NCBI RefSeq assembly: GCF_003014655.1
Contig: NZ_PYAT01000010.1
Span: 1 to 64,000, forward strand
Origin: Planomicrobium soli
Lineage (GTDB): Bacteria > Bacillota > Bacilli > Bacillales_A > Planococcaceae
Reading direction: 5' to 3'
DNA length: 64,000 nucleotides
A program made the translations under genes and the position numbers. This document shows positions 63,299-64,000 of this stretch, piece by piece; position 1 is the stretch's first letter; each line of letters starts with the position of its first letter. The notes beneath the pieces were generated by a model. The model had not been told where the DNA came from. It saw only the letters and a list, made by a program, of their open reading frames with translations, and made no database searches.

Positions 63299-64000
63299 AT
63301 CGTCTGCGTTTCATGGCTTTATACTCGAGATTCAACGATTTATAGAAAGATCCCATCATTAGAAGCATGATTATAGAAAACGGGAACGCTGAAATGATCA
63401 ATGCTGTTTGAAGTGCACCGAGGCCTCCTGCTGACAATAGAATAACAGCGATAGACGATTGAGCAAGGCCCCAAGTAACCTTTATCGCATTTGATGGATG
63501 CAGTGAACCGTTTGTTGATTGCATGCCAAGAACGAATGTTGCCGAGTCGGCGGAAGTAACAAAAAACGTTGTAACCAATAAAACTGCAATGATAGATAAA
63601 ATTGTACCCAATGGCAGTTGATTAAACACGGCAAACAAAGTTTCAGATGTCAATAAGCCAGTTAAATCGGTACCACTGTTTTGGACATCGATAGCCGTTG
63701 AACCAAATGCTGCAAACCAGAAAAAGCTGAGCAACGTAGGTACAACTAAGACACCAAATAAGAATTGACGAATCGTCCGGCCTTTTGAAACCCGAGCGAT
63801 GAATATCCCAACAAATGGAGACCAGGAAATCCACCATGCCCAGTAAAAGATTGTCCAAGCATCAATCCATGCACGGTTTTCATCATCAACCGGAGCCGCA
63901 CGGAAACTCATGCGCATCAAATTTTGAAAATAGCTTCCTATTGAATCAGTGAACATGTTCAAAATCAGCAATGTCGGCCCTAAAATCAACACCAGGACAA
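63297..64000 (-). CDS. BCCT family glycine betaine/choline transporter (3' part)
   Basis: The C-terminal 230 or so residues of a betaine-carnitine-choline transporter; the 5' end is outside the window, so the gene is partial at 64000. The family signature [28 protein letters not shown]-like region is present ([30 protein letters not shown]), as is [11 protein letters not shown]. It imports compatible solutes with Na+ or H+, in keeping with a salt-tolerant lifestyle. Confidence 0.92.
   Translation of the reverse strand, partial: VLVLILGPTLLILNMFTDSIGSYFQNLMRMSFRAAPVDDENRAWIDAWTIFYWAWWISWSPFVGIFIARVSKGRTIRQFLFGVLVVPTLLSFFWFAAFGSTAIDVQNSGTDLTGLLTSETLFAVFNQLPLGTILSIIAVLLVTTFFVTSADSATFVLGMQSTNGSLHPSNAIKVTWGLAQSSIAVILLSAGGLGALQTALIISAFPFSIIMLLMMGSFYKSLNLEYKAMKRRR

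Overview
The window is a 64 kb piece of chromosome from a Bacillota bacterium of the order Bacillales, most likely a member of the Planococcaceae (Planococcus-like). Three things point there: strong AGGAGG-type ribosome binding sites with many TTG and GTG starts; long runs of genes in the same neighbourhoods as Bacillus subtilis (yug, mrp, yui, yum, yut, yun, suf, yus/fad); and salt-related transporters (Mrp, NSS, BCCT) in a moderately AT-rich sequence. Nothing looks like a prophage, insertion sequence, plasmid or CRISPR locus. The dense gene order, short gaps and good intrinsic terminators are those of a core chromosome region. Assignment to genus is inference from gene content, since no rRNA gene lies inside the window.

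Layout. 1-311: leader and tandem promoters of a ribosomal RNA operon that runs leftward out of the window. 312-3100: a DMT exporter, an MgtC-family protein and a CDF cation transporter. 3102-9970: an alcohol dehydrogenase and the arginine/ornithine/glutamate catabolic set (gudB, rocD, rocA) with a divergent, degenerate RocR-like regulator. 9969-16770: a GSP13-type S1 protein, a large membrane-anchored sigma-factor-like protein, an NSS transporter, a small HTH protein, YugE and an MFS transporter. 16934-22726: the complete seven-gene mrp Na+/H+ antiporter operon. 22727-35866: leucyl aminopeptidase, yuiD/B/A, Nudix, type II NADH dehydrogenase, secreted 5'-nucleotidase, Fe-S carriers (yutM, yutI), yuzD, yutJ, yuzB, yutF/E/D, and an NSS transporter with its 38-residue MetS-like subunit. 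36072-41048: an NhaC-type transporter under a lysine riboswitch, then yunD/E/F. 41263-42577: an AlkD-like protein, a repeat-rich gap and a small hypothetical gene. 42762-47942: sufCDSUB. 48204-53254: small hypothetical genes, a dicarboxylate/amino acid symporter and metNIQ under a SAM-I riboswitch. 53305-60774: yusE, yusF, gcvH, yusI and the fadN-fadA-fadE beta-oxidation operon with a FadR box. 60944-64000: a thioredoxin-like protein, a STAS protein, a C39-like peptidase, the YpcP exonuclease and the 3' part of a BCCT transporter.

How the genes work together. RocA and RocD with glutamate dehydrogenase turn ornithine and proline-derived semialdehyde into glutamate and 2-oxoglutarate. The suf operon with yutM and yutI builds and carries Fe-S clusters. 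The fad operon degrades fatty acids. metNIQ imports methionine and the L-box-controlled NhaC protein very probably imports lysine. Mrp, NSS, BCCT and MgtC proteins handle Na+, solutes and ionic stress.

Main leads. (1) A RocR-like regulator has lost the GAFTGA loop, Walker B acid and arginine fingers, so it probably no longer works with sigma-54. (2) An 877-residue protein carries ECF sigma-like regions fused through one membrane segment to a large outside domain. (3) A structured repeat family occurs in three copies whose outer arms differ but stay self-complementary. (4) The lysine riboswitch has a readable antiterminator. (5) An XRE gene has a dyad over its own promoter. (6) A terminator for ypcP sits inside the coding sequence of the converging gene.
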